From positions 97,259-161,258 of the forward strand of contig CBFGUW010000005.1 of assembly GCA_965652395.1 (NCBI GenBank): a stretch of 64,000 nt of DNA. Reading direction: 5' to 3'. Under the pieces are notes generated by a model. The model was given only the letters and a program-made list of their open reading frames with translations, searched no databases and had not been told where the DNA came from. Source of the stretch: Saccharospirillum sp965652395 (GTDB lineage: Bacteria; Pseudomonadota; Gammaproteobacteria; Pseudomonadales; Natronospirillaceae). The position numbers and the translations under genes were made by a program. Each line of letters starts with the position of its first letter. Position 1 is the stretch's first letter. Positions 43,425 through 53,380 of this stretch are shown here, in pieces.

Positions 43425-44387
43425 TTACAGGATCTCCACACCTTCGCATTTATAGCGACCAACAAAGGTATCCTCCTGGAGCACATGGCCGTCCAGATCG
43501 AAGCAGAATAGGTAGGTCTCTGTGCGGCCGTCTATTTCAATGCTTTTCAAGGCAACACATTCGTTATCGTGGCCCGGGAGAACCTTGAACGATGACACCC
43601 CCCGGTCGGGTATTCGTTCGCCGATTTCCAAAGTACGGATGTCGCTAAAATCCTCGTTGGCGATGATCAGGGTATTGCCCGCCCGCTCCCGTTCATCCAC
43701 ATATTCGTCGAACGGCTCAGTCGAGATTTTCCTAGGGAAGAACAGCCATTCTCGGCGAGTAGGGTGCCATTCGGCCGCTTCGTGAATGACGTAACCTTGG
43801 TCAGGTATGTTGAGGGCTTCCCTGATGCGTCGATAATTTTCCTGCCAGTTGATGCTTTCGATGGTGTAGTTCGGGTTTATCGCCTTTATCCATTCCTCTG
43901 CAGGCTTTTTACCGTGGCTGCCGACGATCAATTGGTTGCCTTTCAGGGTTGCCCATTCACTTTTAAAGCCTTTGAAAGCTTCATCGCCGCTGCCGGTCAT
44001 CAGTATCTGACGGGGTATCAACTGATGCTCGTCCCTCACTTCGCATACAAGCCCGGTTCGGTCGTCGAATGCCAGCAGCCATTTTTGCCATAGCACCAGT
44101 TCCGAGAATTCGGCACCCCGGCCGCTTTCCGCGATCAGACTGATCAGTTGATGCTCGCCGCCCTGGTCTGCGGGGATATCCTCGAAACTGAACGATACTT
44201 TTCCGGTGGCTGGGTCTTGATGGCGATGAAGCTTGTCGTAACGCAGTGTGGATTGCCAAGCCACTTGTCCATCTTCAAGCTCCACCTGCGAGGCATGATC
44301 TTCGTCGGTGATAATGGCCAGTGTATAATCCTGTGTCGTGCCGTCATATCGGGTCAGCCGTTGAAGATCCGAGGGTTGGTCACTCAT
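43425..44387 (-). CDS. apyrase-family protein (calcium-activated nucleotidase-like)
   Basis: 320 residues; the ATG at 44387 has AAGGAG 6 nt upstream. The sequence follows the SCAN-1 apyrase family: WQKWLLAFDDRTGLVCEVRD, GSGDEAFKGFKSEWATLKG, VGSHGKKP, GYVIHEAAEWHPTRREWLFF and PRKISTEPFDEYVDERERAG. Animal and parasite members hydrolyse UDP, GDP or ADP. No signal peptide is visible, so a cytoplasmic site is likely. Bacterial members are less often studied. Confidence 0.8.
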   Translation of the reverse strand: MSDQPSDLQRLTRYDGTTQDYTLAIITDEDHASQVELEDGQVAWQSTLRYDKLHRHQDPATGKVSFSFEDIPADQGGEHQLISLIAESGRGAEFSELVLWQKWLLAFDDRTGLVCEVRDEHQLIPRQILMTGSGDEAFKGFKSEWATLKGNQLIVGSHGKKPAEEWIKAINPNYTIESINWQENYRRIREALNIPDQGYVIHEAAEWHPTRREWLFFPRKISTEPFDEYVDERERAGNTLIIANEDFSDIRTLEIGERIPDRGVSSFKVLPGHDNECVALKSIEIDGRTETYLFCFDLDGHVLQEDTFVGRYKCEGVEIL

Positions 44388-44486
44388 GGCGGGCTCCTTC
44401 TGTTGGCATGGGCCGATAAGTGTGGGGGCGGATTTCCGGTGATCAATGGCTGTTCCCGGGAAGACCCGCCCCATGGCGGAGGGAGA

Positions 44487-45551
44487 CTACCAGTTCAAGG
44501 TATCGAACACGTTCGCCGACATGCTTTTGTCGTTACCACCGCGTATCACCTTCATGTTGTCCCAGTACCACCAGCTCCAGTAGGTGTCTTCCGTGAAGTC
44601 GACGGTCAGGCCATTAAAATCCTGGCCGTTGACGACGGGGACCATGGTGCCTGAAGTCTCGTTGGACATGACGTCGGAATGATTGGTGTCCGCCCCCATG
44701 ATGATGGGAAAGTGGTTGTACATCAGCGCGGTGGGCGATTTCGCGACGGGGTCTATTTCACCACTCATCTCAATCGCATACGAGCAGGAATCCAATGACT
44801 CCTGTAGAACGGACCCGCAGGCGCTGTGCAGTGGGATTACGCTGTCGTCCTTGCCCAGAATAAAAGGTTTGCTGGCGCCGAGATATTCCACACCGCCGCC
44901 CACCATTCTAAGCCGGGGTACGGCACTGTTATCCGTGGCGATGCTGCGCGCGACGACTGGTTGAAGGTCGCGTACCACACCCAGCTCGCTGGGGCTGACG
45001 TTGGTGCCCAAAAACCAGTTCACTACGGCGGTGGCGGCGTTTGAGAAGATATTATCGCTTTCAACAATGGCGACGCCGAGATCCGCGAGCTCGGTTCCAC
45101 CGCCAGCACCGGCAATATCAATCACGGTTAACACCTTAATGCGATCAGGGCCGTAGCCCCATTGCCACAGCCATCCGTTGAGGTTTCTTAACATATAGCG
45201 GGTGATGAGGCCGCCCGTGGAGTGAGTTACAATCACACAGCCGCTGACGCAGGTGCCCTGGTCGGCCACCGTTTTCATCTGGCTTTTTATCCGTTCACTT
45301 ACTCCTTCGCGAATGCGTTCACCGCTCGACCAGCTCAGTACCACTTCGGATCGCTGCAGCCAGTATTCCCGCCAATAGTCCACCGCGTTTTGTTGCAGGG
45401 TGGCATAGTCCGGATAGGTGCCCAGATGTTCATGCTGAAAACCGTGAACCAGAATCACTGGTTTTCCGTTCAGGGTGGCTTGTGCCGAAAGGCAGAACAG
45501 ACAGGTCCAAGCCAGTAGAGTTAATTTCAGGAAGGTCATTTTTTGTGTCAT
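44487..45551 (-). CDS. secreted lipase/esterase-like alpha/beta hydrolase
   Basis: 354 residues with signal peptide FLKLTLLAWTCLFCLSAQA. PVILVHGFQHEHLG supplies the oxyanion region and IVTHSTGGLITRYM the nucleophile serine (a T-H-S-T-G variant of GxSxG); His may come from the TNHSDVM stretch. Four cysteines (CVSGC; ACGSVLQESLDSC) could form disulfides. Probably exported triacylglycerol lipase-like enzyme. The upstream gene on the same strand (102 bp away) may assist it. Confidence 0.82.
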   Translation of the reverse strand: MTQKMTFLKLTLLAWTCLFCLSAQATLNGKPVILVHGFQHEHLGTYPDYATLQQNAVDYWREYWLQRSEVVLSWSSGERIREGVSERIKSQMKTVADQGTCVSGCVIVTHSTGGLITRYMLRNLNGWLWQWGYGPDRIKVLTVIDIAGAGGGTELADLGVAIVESDNIFSNAATAVVNWFLGTNVSPSELGVVRDLQPVVARSIATDNSAVPRLRMVGGGVEYLGASKPFILGKDDSVIPLHSACGSVLQESLDSCSYAIEMSGEIDPVAKSPTALMYNHFPIIMGADTNHSDVMSNETSGTMVPVVNGQDFNGLTVDFTEDTYWSWWYWDNMKVIRGGNDKSMSANVFDTLNW

Positions 45552-45653
45552 GGTTATACATGCCCTTGGTTTTGTTGTTATGAAAGGGGCTTTCCTTGCG
45601 TGATCACCCCACTCAAGTGGGGATTGCCAAACCGCTTCTGCGGGTTGTGCAAT

Positions 45654-46844
45654 TCATTGGCCGAGGCCTTGTAGAAACTCCAACCGCTGCTGGGCCAGGG
45701 AATCGGTCCAGGTGCTTTCTGCATAGTCGGTCAGGGGGTAGCCCTTGATTCGATAGGCGGTTTCCCGTGACTTTCCATAGCGGTCCTGCAGGTGTTCATC
45801 CCCCAAGCGTTCCAACTGAATGTCCTGCAACAGGTAGGGGCCGGGCTGTTCAAGATGGGTGAGCAGTGCCCCGGAGACCTTCAAATGCAGCGGCGGGTGT
45901 TCGGGTGTGATCGGGCCTTCGGTTTGAAGATGTGCCAAGGGGTGGCCGGCAAGGCTGTATAGGTTGGCCTGAACAAAAAAGTAGCCTGGGTGTTCGGTCT
46001 CTATCCGCAATGGAATGGTCAGGAATTCTCCCTCCACCCGCGTCTCGTGCGGCTGTTCCAGAACAGCCACTGGCGCCTCGTAACGAAACGGCGCGGCCAC
46101 TGCCAACCGCTGCTCGCCCACCTGGGCTGTCACCTTCCATTGCAGTTCGATCGGCCAGTGGTTCCAAGCTTGGGCCAGATCCACGGTTTGACTGTGCTTC
46201 AGTGTCGAACCCGAACCCAGTTGGAGCGGAAGCTCGTAGAGAACATCGCCGTTCAGGGTGGTAACCAAAGCTTTAACCTGGGAGATCAGCAGTCCGGTAC
46301 TGCTACTGAGTCGCAGCGTCAGCTGTTGAACATCGCCTTTTAAATAGCGGTATCGGTCCAAACCCAGTGTCGCCTCATAGGTGCCGCCATCCGGGGTGGG
46401 AAAGGGCAGACTGACGGTCTGGGGCTGGTGTGGCTTGTAACGCAATAGCTCGGCGGAATTGGCTATTGGCTGAGAGAAAGTCGGGTAGCGCGACTGGGCT
46501 TCGTACGCCTTGGCCACCTGTTGCATGGGTTTTTGCAACAGAGAAGAGAAACCGGGAGCGCCCTCGGCTTGTGAGACCGTTGCTTCAGCTGCAGGCATCA
46601 CATCGTTACCCATATCGGCCTCTGCATGGTGGGAGGGCCGAGGTTGGGGGGCTGAGTTGGCCCGCCCGTTTTCCGCGCCCTGGGTCGCATCGTCCGAATG
46701 GGGCTCGGAAGCGGGTGCCTCGTTTTTGGCGAGTGGCGGTGTGGCGGCTTCGGGCTTCGCTGGGTCCGGTCTGAATGCCGCCAGAGTTCCAACGGCCATA
46801 AGCACCACCGCAGCCAGCAAACCCACGAGTATCAAGCGTTTCAT
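45654..46844 (-). CDS. signal-anchored envelope protein, function unknown
   Basis: 396 residues from the ATG at 46844 (MKRLILVGLLAAVVLMAVG, an N-terminal membrane anchor or signal). A Pro/Ala/Glu-rich linker runs to about residue 100; then come two or more beta-rich segments (VSLPFPTPDGGTYEATLGLD; EGEFLTIPLRIETEHPGYFF) that look Ig-like. I do not recognise the family. It stands before the lipase-like gene; a perfect 7-bp hairpin (45607-45622) lies in the gap. A role in export or folding of the hydrolase is only a guess. Confidence 0.65.
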   Translation of the reverse strand: MKRLILVGLLAAVVLMAVGTLAAFRPDPAKPEAATPPLAKNEAPASEPHSDDATQGAENGRANSAPQPRPSHHAEADMGNDVMPAAEATVSQAEGAPGFSSLLQKPMQQVAKAYEAQSRYPTFSQPIANSAELLRYKPHQPQTVSLPFPTPDGGTYEATLGLDRYRYLKGDVQQLTLRLSSSTGLLISQVKALVTTLNGDVLYELPLQLGSGSTLKHSQTVDLAQAWNHWPIELQWKVTAQVGEQRLAVAAPFRYEAPVAVLEQPHETRVEGEFLTIPLRIETEHPGYFFVQANLYSLAGHPLAHLQTEGPITPEHPPLHLKVSGALLTHLEQPGPYLLQDIQLERLGDEHLQDRYGKSRETAYRIKGYPLTDYAESTWTDSLAQQRLEFLQGLGQ

Positions 46845-47048
46845 AGCACTCTTTATTGTTGTTGTGTGAGTCGTATTGGTACGCCGGGTCAAGTTAGGGG
46901 AAGGGGGATGGGGCGTCTAATTTTTAAACAGGTTATTTCGGGTTTGTGGAGTTCTGTTCAGGAGTATTTCGCGGAGTAATGTATTGATGAGAGGGGGTCA
47001 ACAGTAGGCTGACCCTTTCGATCCAAACCGTCCCTGGAATTCGACCGA

Positions 47049-48341
47049 CTACCGCGCCAGAATCACACTGGCTTCGGCGTGCAGTTGACGCCCGCCCTGG
47101 GCTGGGGACACCACGCCGTATCCGATCTCGTGCCCCACGCGTTGCAGAACGATCGCGATTTCGCCCGCACCGAATGGCGGCACCGGGGGTAGGGGGCCGA
47201 CATAGGGTGCCAACTCGTCGATGTAGGCGAGTGTGGCCCGACCGACTTCGTCCAACCGGGGCGACAACACGGCCCGCATTTCGGGCGAGGCGGGTATTCC
47301 CCGGTCCACTCCCAGCACGGTCACGGCGTCGGGGTTCATGACCAGAAAGTTGGCCAATTCAACCACACGATCCCGTTTTTCCGGTGCCAGCCCTGCGGCA
47401 ACCGACAACATTTGCGACGGTTTGTAATAGTGCCCGGGGCGTCCACCCGGCAGGACCGGGCAAGCGGTGATGCCCAGCGGCCGCTTCATGAATTTCTGAT
47501 AATTCACCATCATATTGGGATGCGCGAAGTCCATGGCGGCATAATCCAGCACCAAGGGCGAGGTCTCTATGGAGTTCTTGTACAGAATTTGGATGTCGGC
47601 GGGAACACAGGCGCGTTTGGCCCGCAACTCGGACCAGTAATCGAACCACTCCGCGGCGTCGGCAGCGTCGAATCCAAGCTGACCTTCCGAGGTGTACAAG
47701 CTCTTACCGCGTTGCATCAACCAGGCTTCAAACACCACTTCCAGGCCGCTGAAATCCAGCGTCGGGTAGTAATTTTCCCGAGGGGTGCCAGCGGCGAACC
47801 GGAGGCATTTGTCACTGAACTGCGACCAACTGTCTCCTGTCTGCGGCGGCTCGACACCGGCTTCCCGCCATCGCTCCAGGTCGACGAAACCCGATGTCGC
47901 GTTGATGCTAAGATTGACGCCGAACAGGCGACCGTCGACCCGGCAGGAATCGATATTGTGCTCACCGAAGGATTCGATATCGAGCCGGTTGCCCAGGTAC
48001 GGGTCCAAGGGTTCGAGCACGTCGCTGAGGGCATATTCTTCCAGATAACGGTAATCCATCTGAATCAGGTCCGGCGTATCGCCGAGTGCCGTCAGTGTCG
48101 ACAGGCGCCGCCAATAGTCCAGCCAGTCGGTGAAGACACTGTCTATGCGGATGCCGGGGTTGGCCGCTTCAAACAGCGCGAAGGCTTCGCCTGTCAGGCG
48201 GGCACGATCATCCGTCCCCCAACCTGTGAAGCGTAGAGTCGTGGTGTTCTCGCCGTATGCCAACGGCCCGAGCAGGGAGGCGGCGAAGACGCCCGCCATC
48301 CGTCCAATGAATTCACGACGAGGTATTGCGTTTGCGTTCAT
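47049..48341 (-). CDS. extracellular solute-binding protein (family 1), Tat-exported
   Basis: 430 residues from the ATG at 48341. The N-terminus has a twin-arginine motif (AIPRREFIGRMAG) and a hydrophobic stretch VFAASLLGPLAYG, so export is likely by Tat. TLRFTGWGTDDRARLTGEAF, DTPDLIQMDYRYLEEYA and LDYAAMDFAHPNMMVN fit sugar-type ABC binding proteins. No permease genes follow. Its first 29 bases overlap the 3' end of the GGDEF-EAL gene, suggesting a joint sensory role. Confidence 0.84.
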   Translation of the reverse strand: MNANAIPRREFIGRMAGVFAASLLGPLAYGENTTTLRFTGWGTDDRARLTGEAFALFEAANPGIRIDSVFTDWLDYWRRLSTLTALGDTPDLIQMDYRYLEEYALSDVLEPLDPYLGNRLDIESFGEHNIDSCRVDGRLFGVNLSINATSGFVDLERWREAGVEPPQTGDSWSQFSDKCLRFAAGTPRENYYPTLDFSGLEVVFEAWLMQRGKSLYTSEGQLGFDAADAAEWFDYWSELRAKRACVPADIQILYKNSIETSPLVLDYAAMDFAHPNMMVNYQKFMKRPLGITACPVLPGGRPGHYYKPSQMLSVAAGLAPEKRDRVVELANFLVMNPDAVTVLGVDRGIPASPEMRAVLSPRLDEVGRATLAYIDELAPYVGPLPPVPPFGAGEIAIVLQRVGHEIGYGVVSPAQGGRQLHAEASVILAR

Positions 48342-51282
48342 GGAAAGCCCCCTCTTTGATAAAGGCGAGCGTCTCGGCCAGAGGTACGGCTTTCGAATAG
48401 TGATACCCCTGACCCTGACGACAGCCCAGCTGTCGTAATTTTCTGGCTTGTCGACCGGACTCGATACCTTCGGCGATGGTGTCGATGCCCAACGACGCGC
48501 ACAGGCCGCAAATGGCATGGACCACCGCAAGGCTGTCGGCCGAGGTGCTCATGCCGCTGACAAAAGACCGGTCGATTTTGAGTTTGTCGAACCGGAACTT
48601 GCGTAGATAACCGAGGCTGGAGTAGCCCGTGCCGAAATCATCCATGGCGATATGGACGCCGATGTCCCTGAGTGTTTCGAGCAGAAAGAGAGTGCGGTCG
48701 GTGTCTTCCAACAACACACCTTCGGTGATTTCCAGCTCCAGGCGCGCCGGGTTCAAACCACTGGTCGCCAAGGCATCGCGCACCTCGTCCAGAAAAGCGT
48801 CGTTGCGGAACTGGACTGGCGACAGATTGACGGCAATGCACACATTCTCCGGCCACTGCAGGGCATCCTGACAGGCACGCCGCAAAACCCAGTGCCCGAG
48901 TCGGTCGATCAGCCCGATTTCCTCGGCGATGGCAACGAACTCCTCGGGGGATACAAACCCCCGTTGCGGATGCCGCCAGCGCAGCAGTGCCTCGAATCCT
49001 TCGATCACCCCGCTGTCGAGCCCGATCTCAGGTTGGTAGTGCAGTTCCAGTGCCTCCTGCTCAATCGCCTTGCGCAGATCCAATTCCAACGAACGCCGGG
49101 CCTGGATGTTGGCATCCATCTCCGGTTCGAAGTAGCGAACGGTATTGCGTCCGTCTTTCTTGGCCCGGAACAAAGCGATGTCGGCCCGCTTCAGCAACAC
49201 ATCCGGATCGTCGCCATCGCGCGGGGCGACGGCGATCCCGATCGAAACGCTGGTGATGATGGTGTTACCGCAGACCCGATAGGGCGCTCCCAGATGCTCA
49301 ACCAGAGTCTCCGCCAGTTGGTTCACCCGGTTTGGTGTCGCCTGTTCGAGCATCAGCACCGCGAATTCGTCGCCGCCGAGACGGGCAACCTGGTCGGAAT
49401 CGTTCAGGCAAAGACGCAACCGTTCGCCGACCTGAACCAGTAGCTGATCACCAATGGGGTGCCCCAGCGAATCGTTTACTGATTTGAAATCGTCCAGATC
49501 CAGGCACAGTAGAGCCGCGCAGTGCTCACCGTCCAGGTTCTCCTGGGCGCTTTGCAGCTGTTCGCGGAACAGGGTGCGGTTGGCCAGCCCGGTCAAGGTA
49601 TCGTGGTGCGCCAGGTGGGTGATCTGTTCTTCCTGTTGGCGGCGCTCGGTAATGTCCTCGTGCACGGACACCAGGCCGCCTTCCGGCGTATGTGCGACCC
49701 GCACGACGATGGTCCGCTCGTTGCGAAAGTCCAGCATCTGCGGCCCCATGGTCGCATCGCGCAGGGTGAGTTCCGTGTCGCCATCCGGACGTTTCATCCA
49801 CTTGGCGCCCTGTTTGCGGCACAGATCGAGCAACTCCCGCAGCTGCATCCCTTTGTGCACCCGAGGCGGGGTCAGGTCGTACAGTTGCAGGAACCGGGAA
49901 TTGATCATCAGCAGTCGTCCTTCCGCGTCCGTCAGGCACAAACCCTGCGGGATGCTTTCAATCGCGGCGGTCAGGCGGTCGTACTGGATGCGGATCTGCT
50001 GTCGGGATTCTTCCTGCAGCTGGAGGCGCGCATTGGCCAGTTCGAGGATCAACTGCTGGAACGACTGCGCCAGGGCACCGATTTCGTCGGAACGAGCGAA
50101 CAGCCCCAATGGCATCGGTTGACCCAGGTCGTCGGTCTTGCGCAGATGCTCGACGTGTCGGGTCAAATTCTCCATCGGCCGGGTCAGACGCGAGGCGATG
50201 AGCAGACCCGCGATCAGCAACCCAACGGAGGTGGCGGCGGCCACCGCACCGACCACCCAGCGGGATTCCAGAATCTTGTCGCGGATGGTCACAGTCGCCT
50301 GGTCGTATTCGCTTCTGGCTTCAAGTTCCAGACCCCGCAACACGTCCGCTAGTGCGATCTCGGCCCGGCTGACCATCATTTTCTGCACGGCTGTGCCGGA
50401 ATCGAACAGACGCACACGTCGCCAGATGTCATGCAGCCCGCGTGGACCCGCGAGAATTTCGGTCAAGCGCACGATCAGGGTTTCGATGAGCCGACCGGCA
50501 TCTGCTTGATCGAGGCGGTCGAAAGAGGTCCGTAGAGTTTCAAGTTCATCCGCTAGTGTCGCCAGCACATCCAGGTTCTCACTTTGGGTGCTGGTACCCT
50601 GCAATACCTGATTGGAATGAGCGCGTGCCAGATTCCCCTGCAAACGGGCCAGATGGATACTGATGTGCGCCAGATGCAGGGCGGTTTCCATGACGGCGTC
50701 GTTCGCATAGGGCCATTCGACCGGGGAAGGTCCGCCATTCAGGGACGACAAGGCAGACGCTTCGACCCAATGCATCGAATTAACCAACTGATCCAACTCG
50801 GTCACGGTTGCGAGTGCTTGCTGTCGCCGTGTTTCAAAATCGATCTGCAGGGACTCGCGGGTATCACACAACGAACCCAGATTGTTGATCGTCAGTTGCA
50901 GCTCTTGCTTGGCCGAGTGGACTTTCTGTTCGTAGTCGAGCCGTCCAGTCTGGTTCAGGAAGTCCGTGAGGGCATCGATTGCCGCGAATTCATCCGTCAG
51001 GGTGCCTTCGAACCAGGAATGATGCGAGCCGTCGGCGCGGTCGCAGGCGGTCAGAATGTCTCGGGCCGCCCGAGTCAGGGTGCGCATGGCGTTGGAAGCG
51101 CTCACCGCGTTGGCGAGCAGAGGGATATGGGTGTCGGTTGTCCGGGTCACCACAGTAGCCACTCGGTTGGTATAGGACATTCCGATCCAGCCGACGAGGC
51201 TGACGATGACAACGGAGCACAGCGCCGCCGCCACCATTTTAAAGCGGAATCGGCTTGAAACCCGTCGCAACCAGAGTTTCAT
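48313..51282 (-). CDS. large membrane PAS-GGDEF-EAL protein
   Basis: 989 residues. TM helix at the start (MVAAALCSVVIVSLVGWIGM), about 310-residue helical periplasmic region, second TM (VVGAVAAATSVGLLIAGLLI), HAMP, PAS (AIESIPQGLCLTDAEGRLLM), GGDEF with intact ARLGGDEFAVLML, EAL with GFEALLRWRHPQRG and complete DDFGTGYSSLGYL. Both catalytic motifs are intact, so either c-di-GMP activity is possible. It overlaps the downstream solute-binding protein, which may be its periplasmic ligand sensor. Confidence 0.94.
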   Translation of the reverse strand: MKLWLRRVSSRFRFKMVAAALCSVVIVSLVGWIGMSYTNRVATVVTRTTDTHIPLLANAVSASNAMRTLTRAARDILTACDRADGSHHSWFEGTLTDEFAAIDALTDFLNQTGRLDYEQKVHSAKQELQLTINNLGSLCDTRESLQIDFETRRQQALATVTELDQLVNSMHWVEASALSSLNGGPSPVEWPYANDAVMETALHLAHISIHLARLQGNLARAHSNQVLQGTSTQSENLDVLATLADELETLRTSFDRLDQADAGRLIETLIVRLTEILAGPRGLHDIWRRVRLFDSGTAVQKMMVSRAEIALADVLRGLELEARSEYDQATVTIRDKILESRWVVGAVAAATSVGLLIAGLLIASRLTRPMENLTRHVEHLRKTDDLGQPMPLGLFARSDEIGALAQSFQQLILELANARLQLQEESRQQIRIQYDRLTAAIESIPQGLCLTDAEGRLLMINSRFLQLYDLTPPRVHKGMQLRELLDLCRKQGAKWMKRPDGDTELTLRDATMGPQMLDFRNERTIVVRVAHTPEGGLVSVHEDITERRQQEEQITHLAHHDTLTGLANRTLFREQLQSAQENLDGEHCAALLCLDLDDFKSVNDSLGHPIGDQLLVQVGERLRLCLNDSDQVARLGGDEFAVLMLEQATPNRVNQLAETLVEHLGAPYRVCGNTIITSVSIGIAVAPRDGDDPDVLLKRADIALFRAKKDGRNTVRYFEPEMDANIQARRSLELDLRKAIEQEALELHYQPEIGLDSGVIEGFEALLRWRHPQRGFVSPEEFVAIAEEIGLIDRLGHWVLRRACQDALQWPENVCIAVNLSPVQFRNDAFLDEVRDALATSGLNPARLELEITEGVLLEDTDRTLFLLETLRDIGVHIAMDDFGTGYSSLGYLRKFRFDKLKIDRSFVSGMSTSADSLAVVHAICGLCASLGIDTIAEGIESGRQARKLRQLGCRQGQGYHYSKAVPLAETLAFIKEGAFHERKRNTSS

Positions 51283-51619
51283 TGGGTATCCTCTGGCAAG
51301 CTGTCCTGCCTCGTGCGTTACACCAAATCAAGCCTAACTTTTCTGGGAGAATGACACGCGGTGCGGATGGCGACATTGACGAAACCGGTGTCGGTAAACC
51401 TTTGGCCCCCAAGCTGACCAAACATAGTGACTATAGGTCAACCATCTTATTTGTCCAGTTCCGCCGACCTGGGAGGGCATCCCGAAGCCCGGTCTCCCCC
51501 TAAGCCTGTTATGCTACGATGACCCTACCCAGAAAGACATAGGCTGTATCTGTGCCGAATAGACAATGATGGGCTAATGAGCCACCGCCACGCTAATGTC
51601 CGCACCCGAGGGCCAAACT
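51283..51619. other. divergent intergenic region upstream of the cardiolipin synthase
   Basis: 337 bp between the PAS-GGDEF-EAL gene (minus) and the phospholipase D-like gene (plus). I see no gene, repeat or clear promoter in it. Confidence 0.4.
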
Positions 51620-52804
51620 ATGAATCAACCTTCGACTACGGAAACTGCTTCATTCGACTGCCAGCATGCACTTGAGACGGCACTGGGTATTCCCTTCAGC
51701 CAAGGCAACCGAATCCGCGTGCTGCGTAATGGCGTCGAGATCTTCCCGCCCATGCTTGATGCGATTCGCCAGGCCCGTAACAGTGTGCAGTTCCTGACTT
51801 ATATTTATTGGGAAGGCCGGATCGCCGAAAAATTCGCCGAAGCCCTGGCCGACCGTGCCCGAGCCGGGGTTCAGGTCAGGGTGATTCTTGACGCAGTCGG
51901 CGCCTTCAACATGCCCGATGCTTTGATCGACTTTATGCAAAGCGCCGGTGTCGAAATCGTCTGGTTTCGTCCCCCCGTACGCTGGAAGATTTGGCAGGTG
52001 GATAACCGCACCCATCGCAAAGTACTGGTGTGCGACGGCCGTATCGCATTCACAGGCGGTGTCGGCATCGCCGAACAATGGGAAGGTGACGCCCGCAACC
52101 CCAACGAATGGCGAGATACGCACTTTCAAATTGAAGGCCCCGCCGTTCAGGGGTTACAAGCCGCTTTTATCGACAACTGGGTGGAGACCGATTGTTCGGT
52201 GCACAGCGGAATAGGCGAGATTGGGGAAGCCAAGGCCCTCGCCCCAGCGGGGGAAAGCCGGGTTCAAGTGCTGAAAACGGCTGCGGCGGTCAATTGGAGC
52301 CCCATTGCCACCATGTACCATGTGCTATTGACACTGGCCCGCCGCAAAGTGCGCATCACCACCGCCTATTTCGTACCCCACCACAGCATCGTGCAACTGC
52401 TTCATGCGACTGTTCAACGCGGGGTGGATGTGCAAATTCTGGTTCCGGGGCCCTACCATGACCACCGGGTGGCCCAGTTGGCCCAGGAAGATGAATACGC
52501 CCCTCTTCTTGAAGCAGGGGTGCGTATGTGGTCGTACCAACCCACCATGCTGCATACCAAGGTGGTAACAGTTGACGATTCAGTCGCCTGCATCGGTTCC
52601 GCCAACTTTAATCAACGATCGATGAGTAAAGATGATGAACTGGCCCTGCTCGTTATGGACGAAGCAGTGACAAGCGAATTGGACAAGCACTTCGAAGAGG
52701 ACTGTACACGTGCGATAGAAATGCGTGCTGAAGACTACCAGCGACGCGGTTGGCTCAGAAAGTTCACGGTGAAGTTTCTGAACCTGTTTCGTCAACAGAT
52801 GTAA
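51620..52804 (+). CDS. cardiolipin synthase / phospholipase D-like (ClsB type)
   Basis: 394 residues; the ATG at 51620 has GAGGG 6 nt upstream. Two HKD motifs: HRKVLVCDGRIAFTGG and HTKVVTVDDSVACIGSANFN. The N-terminus has no TM helices, as in ClsB. Members join phosphatidylglycerol with another phospholipid at the membrane. Monocistronic and convergent with the small exported protein gene. Confidence 0.9.
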   Translation: MNQPSTTETASFDCQHALETALGIPFSQGNRIRVLRNGVEIFPPMLDAIRQARNSVQFLTYIYWEGRIAEKFAEALADRARAGVQVRVILDAVGAFNMPDALIDFMQSAGVEIVWFRPPVRWKIWQVDNRTHRKVLVCDGRIAFTGGVGIAEQWEGDARNPNEWRDTHFQIEGPAVQGLQAAFIDNWVETDCSVHSGIGEIGEAKALAPAGESRVQVLKTAAAVNWSPIATMYHVLLTLARRKVRITTAYFVPHHSIVQLLHATVQRGVDVQILVPGPYHDHRVAQLAQEDEYAPLLEAGVRMWSYQPTMLHTKVVTVDDSVACIGSANFNQRSMSKDDELALLVMDEAVTSELDKHFEEDCTRAIEMRAEDYQRRGWLRKFTVKFLNLFRQQM

Positions 52805-52817
52805 GGCTGGTTTGATT

Positions 52818-53141
52818 CTATTTTACGTTCCACCAATCAAAGGTAGGATAGTTGGTTTGTTCAGAGTAGCACGTACTGCTGATGCTGAAGTCAACTTTCT
52901 TTCCCGCAAAAAACGCAGCTGTAAAATGAGATAATGCCGCGTCACCGTTAGGTGATTCAACATCCCATCTAATAGATGTGCTACTGCAACTACTTGGGCC
53001 GACGGCGGAGCCGCTAATTTGCACAAAACATGTAGTGTCATGGCGGTGACACCCTATTTTTAATATATCTCTATCACCAGAACCTGTACCGGCGACAGCT
53101 GCAAGAGGAAATATAAAGGACAGACCCAATAAAATTTTCAT
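52818..53141 (-). CDS. small exported protein with cysteines
   Basis: 107 residues; AAGGAGTAGTC precedes the ATG. Signal peptide MKILLGLSFIFPLAAVAG. The mature part has five cysteines (KIGCHRHDTTC, PSSC, SSTC) and ends LSHFTAAFFAGKKVDFSISS, YPTFDWWNVK. It resembles the C-terminus of the 53381-53731 gene, so the two are probably paralogues. Family unknown; extracytoplasmic. Confidence 0.68.
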   Translation of the reverse strand: MKILLGLSFIFPLAAVAGTGSGDRDILKIGCHRHDTTCFVQISGSAVGPSSCSSTSIRWDVESPNGDAALSHFTAAFFAGKKVDFSISSTCYSEQTNYPTFDWWNVK

Positions 53142-53380
53142 GACTACTCCTTATCCATAAAGGCTTCTTAATATCAATCTGCGCCTGGGTATCGGCGCCA
53201 CCACGCGCTAAAAATACCACAAAGCCTTAGCGTGGCCCAGAGCATTGTGCTTAGGTTACCCTGAGTGAATCATAAATGTTTTTACTGTCGCGGGGTGGCG
53301 CGAGTGTGCGACAGAACAATACACCAATCGTTTTTCGGAATGGCGGCTTAATATCAATGGGTGACCCTATTGGTTAACTA

